Positions 25,918 to 34,478 of a stretch of 37,129 nt of DNA are shown piece by piece. Made by a program: the position numbers and the translations under genes. Location of the stretch: assembly GCF_002300165.1 (NCBI RefSeq), contig NZ_CM008277.1:1-37129 (forward strand). Direction: 5' to 3'. The notes beneath the pieces are model-generated. The model was not told the origin of the DNA. It saw only the letters and a list, made by a program, of their open reading frames with translations, and ran no database searches. The stretch is from Streptomyces sp. Tue6028 (GTDB taxonomy: Bacteria; Actinomycetota; Actinomycetes; Streptomycetales; Streptomycetaceae). Each line of letters starts with the position of its first letter. Within the stretch, counting starts at the first letter, position 1.

Positions 25918-27225
25918 ATGTCGCGCACTTCACGTTCGTTCCGCACAGCCGCCATCGCCGTCGTCGCCGCCCTGGGCCTGCTCGCCACCGCGTGCGGCGG
26001 CGACGGCGGTTCGACCGACTCCGCATCGGACGGCAAGCCGGTCACCATCAAGTACTGGACCTGGACGCTCGGGGCCAAGTCGACGGTGGAGGCGTTCAAC
26101 AGGACGCACAAGGACATCAAGGTCGAGTTCACCGAGATCCCCAGCTCGACCGAGGGCTACAGCAAGCTCGCCAACGCCGTGAAGGCCGGCAACGCCCCCG
26201 ACGTGGCCACCATCGAGTACCAGATGGTCCCGGAGTTCGCGAGCCAGGGAAATCTGATCGATCTGACCGACTACGCCGGCAAGACGGTCAAGTCGAAGTT
26301 CCCCGCGTCCGTCCAGAGCCTGGTGACCTTCGGCGGCAGGACATGGACGGTCCCCTACGACGTCGCGCCGCAGCTGTACTACTACCGAACCGACCTGTTC
26401 AAGAAGTACGGCATCGAAGTCCCCAAGACCTGGGCCGAGTTCACGACCGCCGCCGCCGCGGTGAAGAAGGCCGACAAGAACGTCCGGCTGGCCTCCATGC
26501 CGAAGTCCGACCCGGCGCTCCTCGCCGCCCTGTCCTGGCAGGCCGGCGGCAAGTGGTTCACCACCGAGGGCGACGCGTGGAAGCCCGGCGTCGACGACGC
26601 GCCCAGCAAGAAGGTCGCCGCCTACTGGGACCGACTGATCAAGGACGACCTGGTGCAGTCCTTCACCGCCTACAGCCCCGAGGAGACCAAGGCCCGCGCC
26701 TCCGGCCGGACCCTCTCCTTCCTCGGCGCCTCCTGGTCCGCCGGAGGCATGAAGACCGCCATGCCCGATCTCAAGGGCAAGTGGGCCGTCGCCCCCCTCC
26801 CGAACTGGGGCACCGCGGCCAGCGGCAACTACGGCGGCACCTCCTACGGGGTCCTCAAGGGCAGCAGGCATACCGAGGCGGCGGCCGAGTTCATCGAGTG
26901 GCTCACCACGAACCGCGCCGGCGTCGAGGCCCGGCTCGCCGACCTGGAGTCGCCGAGCAGCGCCCTGCCGGCCGACCCGCAGATGCGTCCCGTCGCGGCG
27001 GCGAAGTTCGACACCGCGTACCTCGGCGGCCAGGACCTCTACAAGCTCGCCTCCGAGCAGGTCGACACGATCGTCCCCGGCTGGACGTGGGGACCGAACC
27101 AGCTGGACGTCTACACCGCCGTCCAGGACGCCACGGCCAAGTCCGGCTTCGGCGGCGGCGTCACGGCCGGCCAGCGCAAGGCCGAGTCGGGCATCACGGA
27201 GCGCGGACTGAAGCTCGCCCGGTGA
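25918..27225 (+). CDS. Sugar ABC transporter substrate-binding lipoprotein
   Basis: A 435-residue lipoprotein. The signal peptide ends in a lipobox LLATAC with Cys26 as the lipidated residue. The mature part is a family 1 solute-binding protein, with KYWTWTLGAKSTVEAFN at the N-terminal strand, NAPDVATIEYQMVPEFASQG, WTVPYDVAPQLYYYRTDLF and a C-terminal GWTWGPNQLDV segment. Many Trp and Tyr residues suit carbohydrate stacking. It captures an oligosaccharide at the outer membrane face and delivers it to the two permeases downstream. Neighbouring PL8 suggests an unsaturated uronic-acid oligosaccharide, an inference only. A strong hairpin separates it from the permeases. Confidence 0.93.
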   Translation: MSRTSRSFRTAAIAVVAALGLLATACGGDGGSTDSASDGKPVTIKYWTWTLGAKSTVEAFNRTHKDIKVEFTEIPSSTEGYSKLANAVKAGNAPDVATIEYQMVPEFASQGNLIDLTDYAGKTVKSKFPASVQSLVTFGGRTWTVPYDVAPQLYYYRTDLFKKYGIEVPKTWAEFTTAAAAVKKADKNVRLASMPKSDPALLAALSWQAGGKWFTTEGDAWKPGVDDAPSKKVAAYWDRLIKDDLVQSFTAYSPEETKARASGRTLSFLGASWSAGGMKTAMPDLKGKWAVAPLPNWGTAASGNYGGTSYGVLKGSRHTEAAAEFIEWLTTNRAGVEARLADLESPSSALPADPQMRPVAAAKFDTAYLGGQDLYKLASEQVDTIVPGWTWGPNQLDVYTAVQDATAKSGFGGGVTAGQRKAESGITERGLKLAR

Positions 27226-27231
27226 CCTTCC

Positions 27232-27258
27232 GGGTCCGGCCGCCCGGCGGCCGGACCC
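27232..27258 (+). other. Intercistronic hairpin after the binding-protein gene
   Basis: GGGTCCGGCCGC at 27232-27243 pairs with its complement at 27247-27258 over a three-base loop. Hairpins in this position in sugar importer operons let the binding-protein mRNA accumulate above the permease mRNA, by partial termination or 3' end protection. Confidence 0.75.
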
Positions 27259-27301
27259 CGTCACCCGCCCCCCGCAGCGTCCAGTCCGCCAAGGAGCCAC
27301 C

Positions 27302-28264
27302 GTGGCAGCACCTCCCGCCCCGGCCGTGAAGACCCGGCCCCGACCCACGACGAAGCCGCCCGCCACCTCCGCCCTGCGGCGCAGTCAGCGCCGTGCCGCG
27401 GCCCTCTTCGTCGTCCCGTTCTTCGTCCTGTTCGCCGCGGTCATGGTGGCCCCCATCGGCTACGCCGTCTGGATGAGCCTCTTCCAGGAACACTCCTCGG
27501 GACTCGGCTTCGGCGGCACCCAACGGGTGTTCTCCGGAATCGGCAACTACACCAAGGCCCTCTCCGACGCCGGTTTCCGGGACTCCTTCGTACACATCGC
27601 GCTCTACTGCGCCCTGTACATCCCGGTCATGATCGGCGGTTCCCTGCTGCTGGCCCTGCTCCTGGACTCCGCGATGGCCCGCGCCAAGCGGTTCTTCCAG
27701 CTTGCGCTGTTCCTGCCGCACGCGATCCCGGGCCTGATCGCCTCGCTCATCTGGATCTACCTCTACACCCCGGGCCTGAGCCCCGTGCTCGACTGGATCG
27801 GCGCGCTCGGCGGCTCCTGGGACTTCTACAGCAACGACCATGTGCTGTCGTCCATGGTCAACCTCTGTGCCTGGCAATGGATCGGCTACAACATGGTCAT
27901 CTTCTACGCGGCGCTCCAGGCCGTTCCGCGCGAAGTGATCGAAGCGGCCGTCGTCGACGGCGCGGGCGCCCTGCGCACCGCCCTGCGGATCAAAGTGCCG
28001 CTGATCGCCTCCGCGCTCGTCATGACCGTGCTGTTCACCTGCGTGGGCGCCATCCAGATCTTCACCGAGCCCAAGCTGCTCAACCAGCGCGGAGCGCCCT
28101 CCGTCGACACGGAATGGTCGCCGACCCTGTTCATCTGGAAGGCCGGCTTCGTGCAGCACGACTACGGGCTCGCCGCCGCCGCGTCCCTGCTGCTCGCCCT
28201 GCTGGGCGTCGTCCTGTCCTACCTCGTCACCCGGCTCGGCAACCGGTGGAAGGCGGCCTCATGA
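27302..28264 (+). CDS. Sugar ABC transporter permease, MalF/UgpA type
   Basis: A 320-residue membrane protein with a charged N-terminal tail and about six membrane helices, starting at AALFVVPFFVLFAAVMVAPI. The permease EAA loop near 215-235 reads VIEAAVVDGAGALRTALRIK, the site that grips the ATPase. GTG 27302 has AAGGAGCC directly upstream. It overlaps the next permease by four bases (ATGA), so the pair is coupled. It forms the membrane channel with 28261-29184. No ATPase gene is nearby; Streptomyces often share one multi-use ATPase such as MsiK. Confidence 0.93.
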   Translation: MAAPPAPAVKTRPRPTTKPPATSALRRSQRRAAALFVVPFFVLFAAVMVAPIGYAVWMSLFQEHSSGLGFGGTQRVFSGIGNYTKALSDAGFRDSFVHIALYCALYIPVMIGGSLLLALLLDSAMARAKRFFQLALFLPHAIPGLIASLIWIYLYTPGLSPVLDWIGALGGSWDFYSNDHVLSSMVNLCAWQWIGYNMVIFYAALQAVPREVIEAAVVDGAGALRTALRIKVPLIASALVMTVLFTCVGAIQIFTEPKLLNQRGAPSVDTEWSPTLFIWKAGFVQHDYGLAAAASLLLALLGVVLSYLVTRLGNRWKAAS

Positions 28265-29184
28265 GCATCCTCACCCGTCCTTCGAGCCCGCCGCGGACAC
28301 CCACTGCGCCGCGCGGCACACGGGTCGCCGCCCGGACCCGCGCACGGACCGACGCGCTGCTGTCCAAGGCCGTCGTCAACGGCCTGCTGATCGTCGCCGC
28401 GTTCTACACCCTGATGCCCGTCACCTGGCTGGTCATCGCCGCCACCAAGAACGACCGCGACCTGTTCGGCACGTCCGGCTTCTCCTTCGGCGACTTCAGC
28501 CTCCTCGCCAACCTGCACCACGTGTTCTCCTTCAACGACGGCATCTACCTGCGCTGGTTCGGCAACAGCATCCTCTACTCGGTCGTCGGCTCGGCGGCCT
28601 CCACCCTCCTGTGCGTCGCCACCGGATACGCCTTCGACAAGTACGACTTCAAGGGCAAGGAGAAGCTGTTCGGCGCGGTGCTCGGCGGAGTCCTCGTCCC
28701 CACCACGGTGATCCAGCTGCCCATGTACCTGCTCGCCACCGAGGCCGGGGTGGTCAACACCTACTGGGCCCTCCTGCTGCCCGCACTCGTCAACCCCTTC
28801 GGCGTCTACCTGGCCCGCGTCTTCTCCGAGGGATACGTGCCGAACGAGGTCCTGGAGGCCGCCCGTGTCGACGGCGCCGGCGAGCTGCGCACCTTCGCCG
28901 GTATCGCCCTGCCGATGCTCGCCCCCGGCTTCATGACCATCTTCCTGTTCTCGTTCACCTCCAGCTGGAACAACTTCTTCGGTGCCCTCGTGATGCTGAA
29001 CGACGAGAAGCTCTATCCCGTCAACCTCGGCCTGTTCATGTGGAACAGCGTCACCCAGCAGCAGCCCGAGTACTACTCGCTCGTGATCACCGGCTCGCTC
29101 GTCGCCGTCGTCCCGCTGATCGCCGCCTTCGTCTGCCTCCAGCGCTTCTGGCGCTCGGGGCTGACCGCCGGCGCGGTGAAGTGA
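28261..29184 (+). CDS. Sugar ABC transporter permease, MalG/UgpE type
   Basis: A 307-residue permease with about six membrane helices (first AVVNGLLIVAAFYTLMPVTW). The EAA loop near 195-215 is VLEAARVDGAGELRTFAGIA. It follows the MalF-type gene with a four-base overlap and precedes the dehydrogenase gene by only two bases, so transport and metabolism are on one message. Typical CUT1 carbohydrate-uptake partner. Confidence 0.93.
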   Translation: MSILTRPSSPPRTPTAPRGTRVAARTRARTDALLSKAVVNGLLIVAAFYTLMPVTWLVIAATKNDRDLFGTSGFSFGDFSLLANLHHVFSFNDGIYLRWFGNSILYSVVGSAASTLLCVATGYAFDKYDFKGKEKLFGAVLGGVLVPTTVIQLPMYLLATEAGVVNTYWALLLPALVNPFGVYLARVFSEGYVPNEVLEAARVDGAGELRTFAGIALPMLAPGFMTIFLFSFTSSWNNFFGALVMLNDEKLYPVNLGLFMWNSVTQQQPEYYSLVITGSLVAVVPLIAAFVCLQRFWRSGLTAGAVK

Positions 29185-29186
29185 CC

Positions 29187-30242
29187 ATGCCCGTACCGGA
29201 AGGCACCCTCCTGAACAGCTCGCCACGACCGGCCGGGACCCGTCGCCCGCGCACCGCCCTCGCCATGGGCCACGAGATCCACCGCTCCCTGCTCGCCGAC
29301 GGCGCACTCGACCGCCTGAGCACGGTCGCCCGGGTGGACGGCTCCGGCCCGATCACCGACTTCGCCACGACCGACGCCACCGAACTCACGTCCGTCGAGG
29401 TGCTGTTCACCCACTGGGGCGCCCCGCGGCTGACCGAGGACGTGCTGCGCCGCATGCCGCGGCTGCGCGCCGTCGTCCACGCCGCAGGATCCGTCAAGCA
29501 CCACGTCACCGAGTCCGTCTGGAACCGCGGCATCAGCGTCTCCTCCGCCGCCGCGGCCAACGCCCTGCCCGTCGCGGAGTTCACCCTGGCCGCGATCCTC
29601 TTCGCGGGCAAGCGGGTCCTCGACGTCGCCCACGACTACGCGCGCACCCGCCGACAGCCCGAGCTGCTGCCGTACTTCACCGGACACGGCAACTACCACC
29701 GCACCGTCGGCATCGTCGGAGCCTCGCGCATCGGCCGCCGGGTCGTCGAACTGCTGCGCCCCTTCGACTTGCACGTCCTCCTCCACGACCCCTACGTGGA
29801 CGAGTCCGAGGCCCGCGCCCTCGGCGTCGAAGCGGTCGGCCTCGACGAACTCGTCCGGCGCAGCCACGTGGTGTCGATCCACGCACCCCAACTACCCGAG
29901 ACACGTCACATGTTCGACGCGCGCCGGCTCGCGCTCCTCGCGGACGGCGCGACGCTCGTCAACACCGCACGCGGCTCGCTCGTCGACACCGACGCGCTGA
30001 CCGAGCGACTGGTCTCCGGACGCATCCACGCCGTGCTCGACGTGACCGAGCCGGAGGTGCTGCCCGCCTCCTCGCCGCTCTACACGCTGCCCAACGTCCT
30101 GCTCACCCCGCACATCGCGGGCTCCCTGGGCAACGAACTCGGCCGCATGACGCACTGGGCGGTCGACGAAGTGCGCCGCTACGCCCAGGGACTGCCCTTC
30201 GTCCACGGCGTCGGCCCCGACGAGCTGACCCGCTCGGCGTGA
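29187..30242 (+). CDS. D-isomer-specific 2-hydroxyacid dehydrogenase
   Basis: A 351-residue NAD-dependent enzyme. The nucleotide-binding fold holds HRTVGIVGASRIGRRVVELL; the usual third Gly of GxGxxG is kept as GASRIG. The catalytic Arg is in VNTARGSLVDTDAL, the Glu in LDVTEPEV and the His in LLTPHIAGS. It probably reduces a 2-keto acid or oxidises a sugar-derived hydroxyacid. Its place in the importer operon suggests a uronic-acid breakdown product as substrate, an inference. It starts two bases after the permease stop. Phosphoglycerate or hydroxypyruvate reduction is an alternative. Confidence 0.88.
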   Translation: MPVPEGTLLNSSPRPAGTRRPRTALAMGHEIHRSLLADGALDRLSTVARVDGSGPITDFATTDATELTSVEVLFTHWGAPRLTEDVLRRMPRLRAVVHAAGSVKHHVTESVWNRGISVSSAAAANALPVAEFTLAAILFAGKRVLDVAHDYARTRRQPELLPYFTGHGNYHRTVGIVGASRIGRRVVELLRPFDLHVLLHDPYVDESEARALGVEAVGLDELVRRSHVVSIHAPQLPETRHMFDARRLALLADGATLVNTARGSLVDTDALTERLVSGRIHAVLDVTEPEVLPASSPLYTLPNVLLTPHIAGSLGNELGRMTHWAVDEVRRYAQGLPFVHGVGPDELTRSA

Positions 30243-30287
30243 CACCGCCGTGCACGACAGTCCCCCCGCCCCATGAGAGGAGCGCCC

Positions 30288-31133
30288 ATGCCGGACGCCG
30301 TCCACCGCGTCCTGGTCGTCGGCATCGACGGAGTACGCCTCGATACCCTGCGCCGCCTGCCCACCCCGCACCTGGACGCGCTCGCGGCGGACGGCTTCCT
30401 CGCCCCGGTCGAGGTCGACGACCGCACCCCCACCATGTCGGGCCCGTGCTGGGCGACGATCGTCACCGGCGTGGGCGTCGACAAGCACGGGGTGTGGAGC
30501 AACGACTTCGGTGCCCACCGCCTCGACGTCTTCCCGGACTTCGCGACCCGCCTCGCCGTCCAGGACGGCCGTCGCACCTTCGTCGCCGCGGGCTGGCGTC
30601 CGCTCATGCAAGTACGGGACGGCGGGCCGCTGTTCCGGGCCCCGTCGAGGACGGCGTACGTCTCGCCGGTGGCCGACACTCCCGAGGCCTGGGACACCTG
30701 CGACGACCACATCACCGCGGAGGCGGCGCGTGTCCTGGCGGACGACGACATGGACGCCTCGTTCGTGTACCTCGGCGCCCCCGACGAGACGGCGCACTTC
30801 CTCGGCTGCGGCGACGCGTACGAGACCGCGGTGGTACGTGCCGACGCCCGGGTGGGCCGCCTGCTGGACGCCGTGCGCTCGCGCACCTCGTACCGGGCGG
30901 AGCGGTGGACGGTCCTCGTCGTCACCGACCACGGCCACGTCGACGCGGGCGGCCACGGCGGCCGTTCCCCCGAGGAGCGGACCGCCTGGCTGATCGCCGC
31001 CGGCCCCGGCGTCGGAACCGTGCCCCCGGCCACGCTGCGCCATGTCGACGTCGCCGCCCAGGTGTTCGCATCGCTGGGCGGCGCCGCCGACCGGCACTGG
31101 TCGCTCGACGGGCGGCCGTTCGCGCCGGCGTGA
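30288..31133 (+). CDS. NPP/alkaline-phosphatase-superfamily phosphoesterase
   Basis: A 281-residue metal-dependent phosphoesterase of the nucleotide pyrophosphatase/phosphodiesterase type, cytoplasmic with no signal peptide. Metal-binding Asp14 is in VVGIDGVRLDT. The nucleophile is probably Thr49 in TPTMSGPCWATIVTG, a position where sulfatases carry Cys or Ser in CxPxR; that motif is absent, so it is not a sulfatase. C-terminal metal ligands are in VVTDHGHVDAGGHGG and the His before VDVAAQV. A GAGAGGAG site precedes ATG 30288. It is the last plus-strand gene of the importer operon and faces PL8 tail to tail, 12 bases away. It may remove a phosphate or phosphodiester decoration from imported sugars, an inference. 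Confidence 0.85.
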   Translation: MPDAVHRVLVVGIDGVRLDTLRRLPTPHLDALAADGFLAPVEVDDRTPTMSGPCWATIVTGVGVDKHGVWSNDFGAHRLDVFPDFATRLAVQDGRRTFVAAGWRPLMQVRDGGPLFRAPSRTAYVSPVADTPEAWDTCDDHITAEAARVLADDDMDASFVYLGAPDETAHFLGCGDAYETAVVRADARVGRLLDAVRSRTSYRAERWTVLVVTDHGHVDAGGHGGRSPEERTAWLIAAGPGVGTVPPATLRHVDVAAQVFASLGGAADRHWSLDGRPFAPA

Positions 31134-31145
31134 CCGGTGCCGCGG

Positions 31146-33602
31146 TCAGCCGAGCCTGACCGTGACCTTCTGCGTGACCCCCGCCAGAGACCTCAGGTCG
31201 CCGAAGGTGAGGGTGAGGGAGGAGCCGGTGGTCGCCGAGGTGACGCTCGACGCCTTCGACGTCACCTCGGCGACGGCCCTGTTCCAGGTGAGGGTCAGGC
31301 CGGTCCGCATGCGCATCGGGTCGCTGACGCAGATCACGGCGGTGCCGTCGCTCCTCTCGCCGATCATCACGCAGCACGGGTCGCTCGCCGTGAGGGCGCC
31401 CACCGTGCCGCCGAACCAGAAGTTCACCCCGGTGAAGCCGAGCGAGGGAACGCTCACGCCCTGCTGGTCGTCGGTGTTGGCGAGCACGGTCAGCCAGTCC
31501 GCGGCGTCGGCCCGGGCCTGTGTCCGGGCGGCGCTCGCGCCGGGCATCAGCACATAGGCGTACGTGGCGTCCGCCGGGTCGGTGCCGTGATCGACGTACA
31601 GCGTCAGGTACTTGCGGTTCAGAACGGTCGTCGCCCCGCCCTTGTTGACGGCGCTCCACGTGCCGTCACGGCTGTCGCGCAACGCCTTGACGGTGGCGCC
31701 GCCGGGGAAGACATAGCCGCCGTGGCCCGCGAGATGCGCCCACCGGGTGGCGGTCAGCGTCTGCGACCAAGGGTATGCGGTGGGCTTCGCCGTACCGTCG
31801 ACGGTGAGGGCGGCGCCGCCGGTGGGCCCGAGGTTGCGGTTGTCGACGGTCGACTCCACGGCCGTTCCGTCGGAGCACCGGATGCCCGCGCCGAGACAGA
31901 CGATCGCGTCGTCCAGGCAGAACCAGGACTTCTTCGCCAGCAGGGTGCTCTGCAGCCCCTTGAGGTACTGGCCGATCGCGGCCCGCTGCCCGTCCGTCGC
32001 CCCGCCCACCCAGTTCACGTCGGGCAGGGACGCACCCCAGTCGCCGCCCGCCGCGTCCGCGAGCACCTTGCGCGAGGCCGTGGTGCCGGGCAGCCGGTAG
32101 GGGTCGACGGTGGGCCAGAAGGCGTCGCTGTACTGGCCGTTGCAGAAGGTGTCGCCCCACCAGTAGAGCATCCCGGATCCGGTGTGCCAGCCGTGCAGGT
32201 TCTCGCCGTTGCCCGTCTCGTAGTAGGTGATCCTGCGGTCGGCCATGCTGATCGAGGCGGCCCAGCCGGGGCGGCGGTGGGTGGCCCGGGACATGCTGGT
32301 GAACAGCCGGTGCCCGGTCGGCTCGGCGATCGGCGAGACCGTGGTGTCGTCCAGAACTCCCCTGAGCCGGGCCAGACTTGTCAGACTCAGTGCGGGATCG
32401 TCCATCGGCGGGCTGTAGTAGTCGCGCTGCATCCAGCCCTTCACCAGCCCGCGCCAGCGCGCGTTCTCCGTGCTGCTCGCCCCCTGTCCGAGCAGCACGA
32501 TCGAGGCGAGGATCGGATGGCCGCGCAGATGGTCGTCCTGCTGGATGTGCCTGGTGTCCGACGCGGACAGGCCCCGGCTGACGGCCCGCCCGGACACGCC
32601 GTCCATGACCAGGCCGTTGTAGAGGAACGGCGCCCAGGCCTTCTCCACCGCGTCGAAGACGATCTGCCGGCCCGCGTCGGTGACCTCCCAGGCCGAGCCG
32701 GCGAGCAGGGCGAAGAGCATGCCGAGCCCGCCGAGCAGCACCGAGCCGTACGAGCCCGTGTACGGGACGGTGGTGTGCTGGACGAACGAGCCGTCGGTGT
32801 ACAGGCCGTCGCCCGTGGTGACGTACGGGAAGACGGGGGTGAGCGCGTCCCGGGCCAGCGTCACCTTGGCGGCGTTCGCGCCCACCACGCCGCGCAGCGC
32901 CAGCACCCGGCACAGGTCGACCCGGTTGGCGCCGGTGCTCGTCCCGCTGTAGGCGGCGACCGCCGAGTCCGGCACGAAGTGGTCGACCGCGGCCAGGTAG
33001 TCGGCGATCCGTGCCGCGGGCAGGGCGTCGTACATGAGGACGCAGACGTCGAGCAGGGCCTGCGGGGCACCGATCTGCCAGCTGTACCAGTTGCCGTAGC
33101 GGGTCTGGTTCGCGTTGTAGACCTCGGAGTGGAGGTGGTCGAGGCCGGTGAGTATGTCGTCGCGCAGCCCGGTGTCGCCGGTCAGCCCGGTGCCCTGCAG
33201 GCAGTACGCCTGGGCGAGGGTGTTGAGCCGGGTGAAGCTGGTGTTCATGTTTCCGGAGTAGCCGTACGACTCCTGGTCGGTGTCGGGCTCCGGGTCGGCG
33301 TACACGAGGTCCGGCCAGAGCGAGCCGGCGGCGGGAGCCATGGTGGACCGCCATTGGGAGGCCGTCGTGCCCAGATCGGCGAGGCGGGTCCGGAACGGTT
33401 CGGCGGTGGGGCTGAATCCCTCACCCAGGATCAGGGTGCGCCACTTCGCGCGCAGGGCCGCGAACGCGTCCGCGGCCTCGGCGGTGTCGGTGATCCCGGC
33501 TGAGGCGAGGGGGGAGGCGCCGGCGGTGGTGTGCACCCCGAGCGCGAGAGCGGTGCCGCTGCCCGCGGCCAGGAAGCCACGGCGTGACCAACGAGTCGTC
33601 AT
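31146..33602 (-). CDS. Tat-exported polysaccharide lyase family 8 (hyaluronate/chondroitin/xanthan lyase type)
   Basis: An 818-residue lyase. The N-terminus has a twin-arginine signal (WSRRGFLAAGSGTALALG) leading to TTAGA-SP. An alpha/alpha toroid (about 40-370) carries the catalytic set: Asn in RYGNWYSWQIGAPQ near 170-176, and His and Tyr in GSFVQHTTVPYTGSYG near 272-288. Beta-sandwich domains follow, including HGWHTGSGMLYWWGDTF and a C-terminal jelly-roll. PL8 enzymes cut uronic-acid polymers by beta-elimination, giving unsaturated oligosaccharides. It is convergent with the importer operon whose regulator palindrome recurs upstream of it, so it likely supplies the importer. The substrate cannot be separated within PL8. 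ATG 33602 fits the Tat signal, but the ribosome site is weak. Confidence 0.92.
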   Translation of the reverse strand: MTTRWSRRGFLAAGSGTALALGVHTTAGASPLASAGITDTAEAADAFAALRAKWRTLILGEGFSPTAEPFRTRLADLGTTASQWRSTMAPAAGSLWPDLVYADPEPDTDQESYGYSGNMNTSFTRLNTLAQAYCLQGTGLTGDTGLRDDILTGLDHLHSEVYNANQTRYGNWYSWQIGAPQALLDVCVLMYDALPAARIADYLAAVDHFVPDSAVAAYSGTSTGANRVDLCRVLALRGVVGANAAKVTLARDALTPVFPYVTTGDGLYTDGSFVQHTTVPYTGSYGSVLLGGLGMLFALLAGSAWEVTDAGRQIVFDAVEKAWAPFLYNGLVMDGVSGRAVSRGLSASDTRHIQQDDHLRGHPILASIVLLGQGASSTENARWRGLVKGWMQRDYYSPPMDDPALSLTSLARLRGVLDDTTVSPIAEPTGHRLFTSMSRATHRRPGWAASISMADRRITYYETGNGENLHGWHTGSGMLYWWGDTFCNGQYSDAFWPTVDPYRLPGTTASRKVLADAAGGDWGASLPDVNWVGGATDGQRAAIGQYLKGLQSTLLAKKSWFCLDDAIVCLGAGIRCSDGTAVESTVDNRNLGPTGGAALTVDGTAKPTAYPWSQTLTATRWAHLAGHGGYVFPGGATVKALRDSRDGTWSAVNKGGATTVLNRKYLTLYVDHGTDPADATYAYVLMPGASAARTQARADAADWLTVLANTDDQQGVSVPSLGFTGVNFWFGGTVGALTASDPCCVMIGERSDGTAVICVSDPMRMRTGLTLTWNRAVAEVTSKASSVTSATTGSSLTLTFGDLRSLAGVTQKVTVRLG

Positions 33603-33633
33603 GACGGCGGTTTCTAGCACGCTGACGTTCAAA

Positions 33634-33677
33634 CGCTCAATAATTCTTACCGAATTGAGCGTATCGATCGTTCGGTA
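33634..33677. promoter_or_regulatory. Complex palindromic region upstream of the PL8 gene
   Basis: Three elements overlap in an AT-rich island. CGCTCAAT (33634-33641) and ATTGAGCG (33654-33661) form a perfect 8-base inverted repeat. TACCGAA (33648-33654) and TTCGGTA (33671-33677) form a perfect 7-base one. CGTATCGATCGTT (33660-33672) is identical over 13 bases to the complement of half of the palindrome at 24601-24626. It lies between divergent PL8 and the gene at 33765. Confidence 0.75.
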
Positions 33678-33764
33678 GAGGGAGACGCGCGCTGAACATC
33701 CAGGCCCGGACACCCGTATTCCCGCACGGAGACGGCGGAGGACCGTGCGCGGAAGGGGAGCAGT

Positions 33765-34478
33765 GTGTCGACACCGCCCGGACCCGGGCAGCCCGCGCGG
33801 CGCCAGGCCCTCGAACCGACGCACATCCAGCGCCGACGCCGCTCGGAGGCGCTCGCCGAACTGCTGAGGGAGGTGCGCGGGGAGGAACCCGCGGCCGACT
33901 CCGACGAACACCTGGAGCCGGTTCCGGTCGTCGCCGGGGCGAGGCTGCTCCCGCCCGCCGAGGACGACGAGACCCAGGAACTGCCGCCGGTCCCGGCCGA
34001 CGCGGACCGTGCCTCCGGTGCGGAGCCCGCCCGGCCGGCGCCCGGACGCGAGCGGCGGCGCGGGCTCGCCCACGGCGCGGGGCTGCGGCCCGCCGCCATC
34101 GCGCTCGCCGTGACGGCGGCGGCACTCGTCGGCTTCGCCCTCGCCCTGCTGCTGCCGGGCGGCGGCCGGGACGACAGGGCACGGCCCGCCACCCCGCCCG
34201 CCGCACGGACGCCCGCCGGGGATCCGGCGCGGACCGACGGCCCCGACGGCGCGGGGACCCTGCGGCAAGGAGACCGCGGGCCCGACGTGACGGAGCTCCA
34301 GGAACGGCTCCGGCGCGTGCCGAACGTCTACGACGGCTCAGGCACCCACGGCAGCTACGACGCGGCCCTCACCGAGGCGGTCGCCCGCTTCCAGCTCTGG
34401 TACGGCATCCGGGGCGACGAGACCGGCGTCTACGGCGACGACACGCGCGCCGCCCTCGAATCCCGTACGCCGCGCTAG
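33765..34478 (+). CDS. Membrane-anchored peptidoglycan-binding-domain protein
   Basis: A 237-residue protein. The cytoplasmic N-terminus (about 1-107) is rich in charged residues, with a RRRRSEALAELLREV helix. One membrane helix follows (about 112-134, AIALAVTAAALVGFALALLL), then a Pro/Ala linker and a C-terminal PG_binding_1 domain (about 165-235: LRQGDRGPDVTELQERL, then YDAALTEAVARFQLWYGI and VYGDDTRAALE). No catalytic domain is attached, so it may sense or tether the wall. Many such proteins in Streptomyces sit near lyase genes; a role with PL8 is not established. GTG 33765 follows AAGGGGAG. Its TAG overlaps the TAG of the convergent hydrolase in the palindrome CTAG. Confidence 0.85.
   Translation: MSTPPGPGQPARRQALEPTHIQRRRRSEALAELLREVRGEEPAADSDEHLEPVPVVAGARLLPPAEDDETQELPPVPADADRASGAEPARPAPGRERRRGLAHGAGLRPAAIALAVTAAALVGFALALLLPGGGRDDRARPATPPAARTPAGDPARTDGPDGAGTLRQGDRGPDVTELQERLRRVPNVYDGSGTHGSYDAALTEAVARFQLWYGIRGDETGVYGDDTRAALESRTPR

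Noticed and set aside
30288..31133. Sulfatase for sulfated glycosaminoglycans
   Set aside because: The CxPxR/SxPxR formylglycine motif is absent; the nucleophile region is TPTMSG as in NPP-type enzymes.
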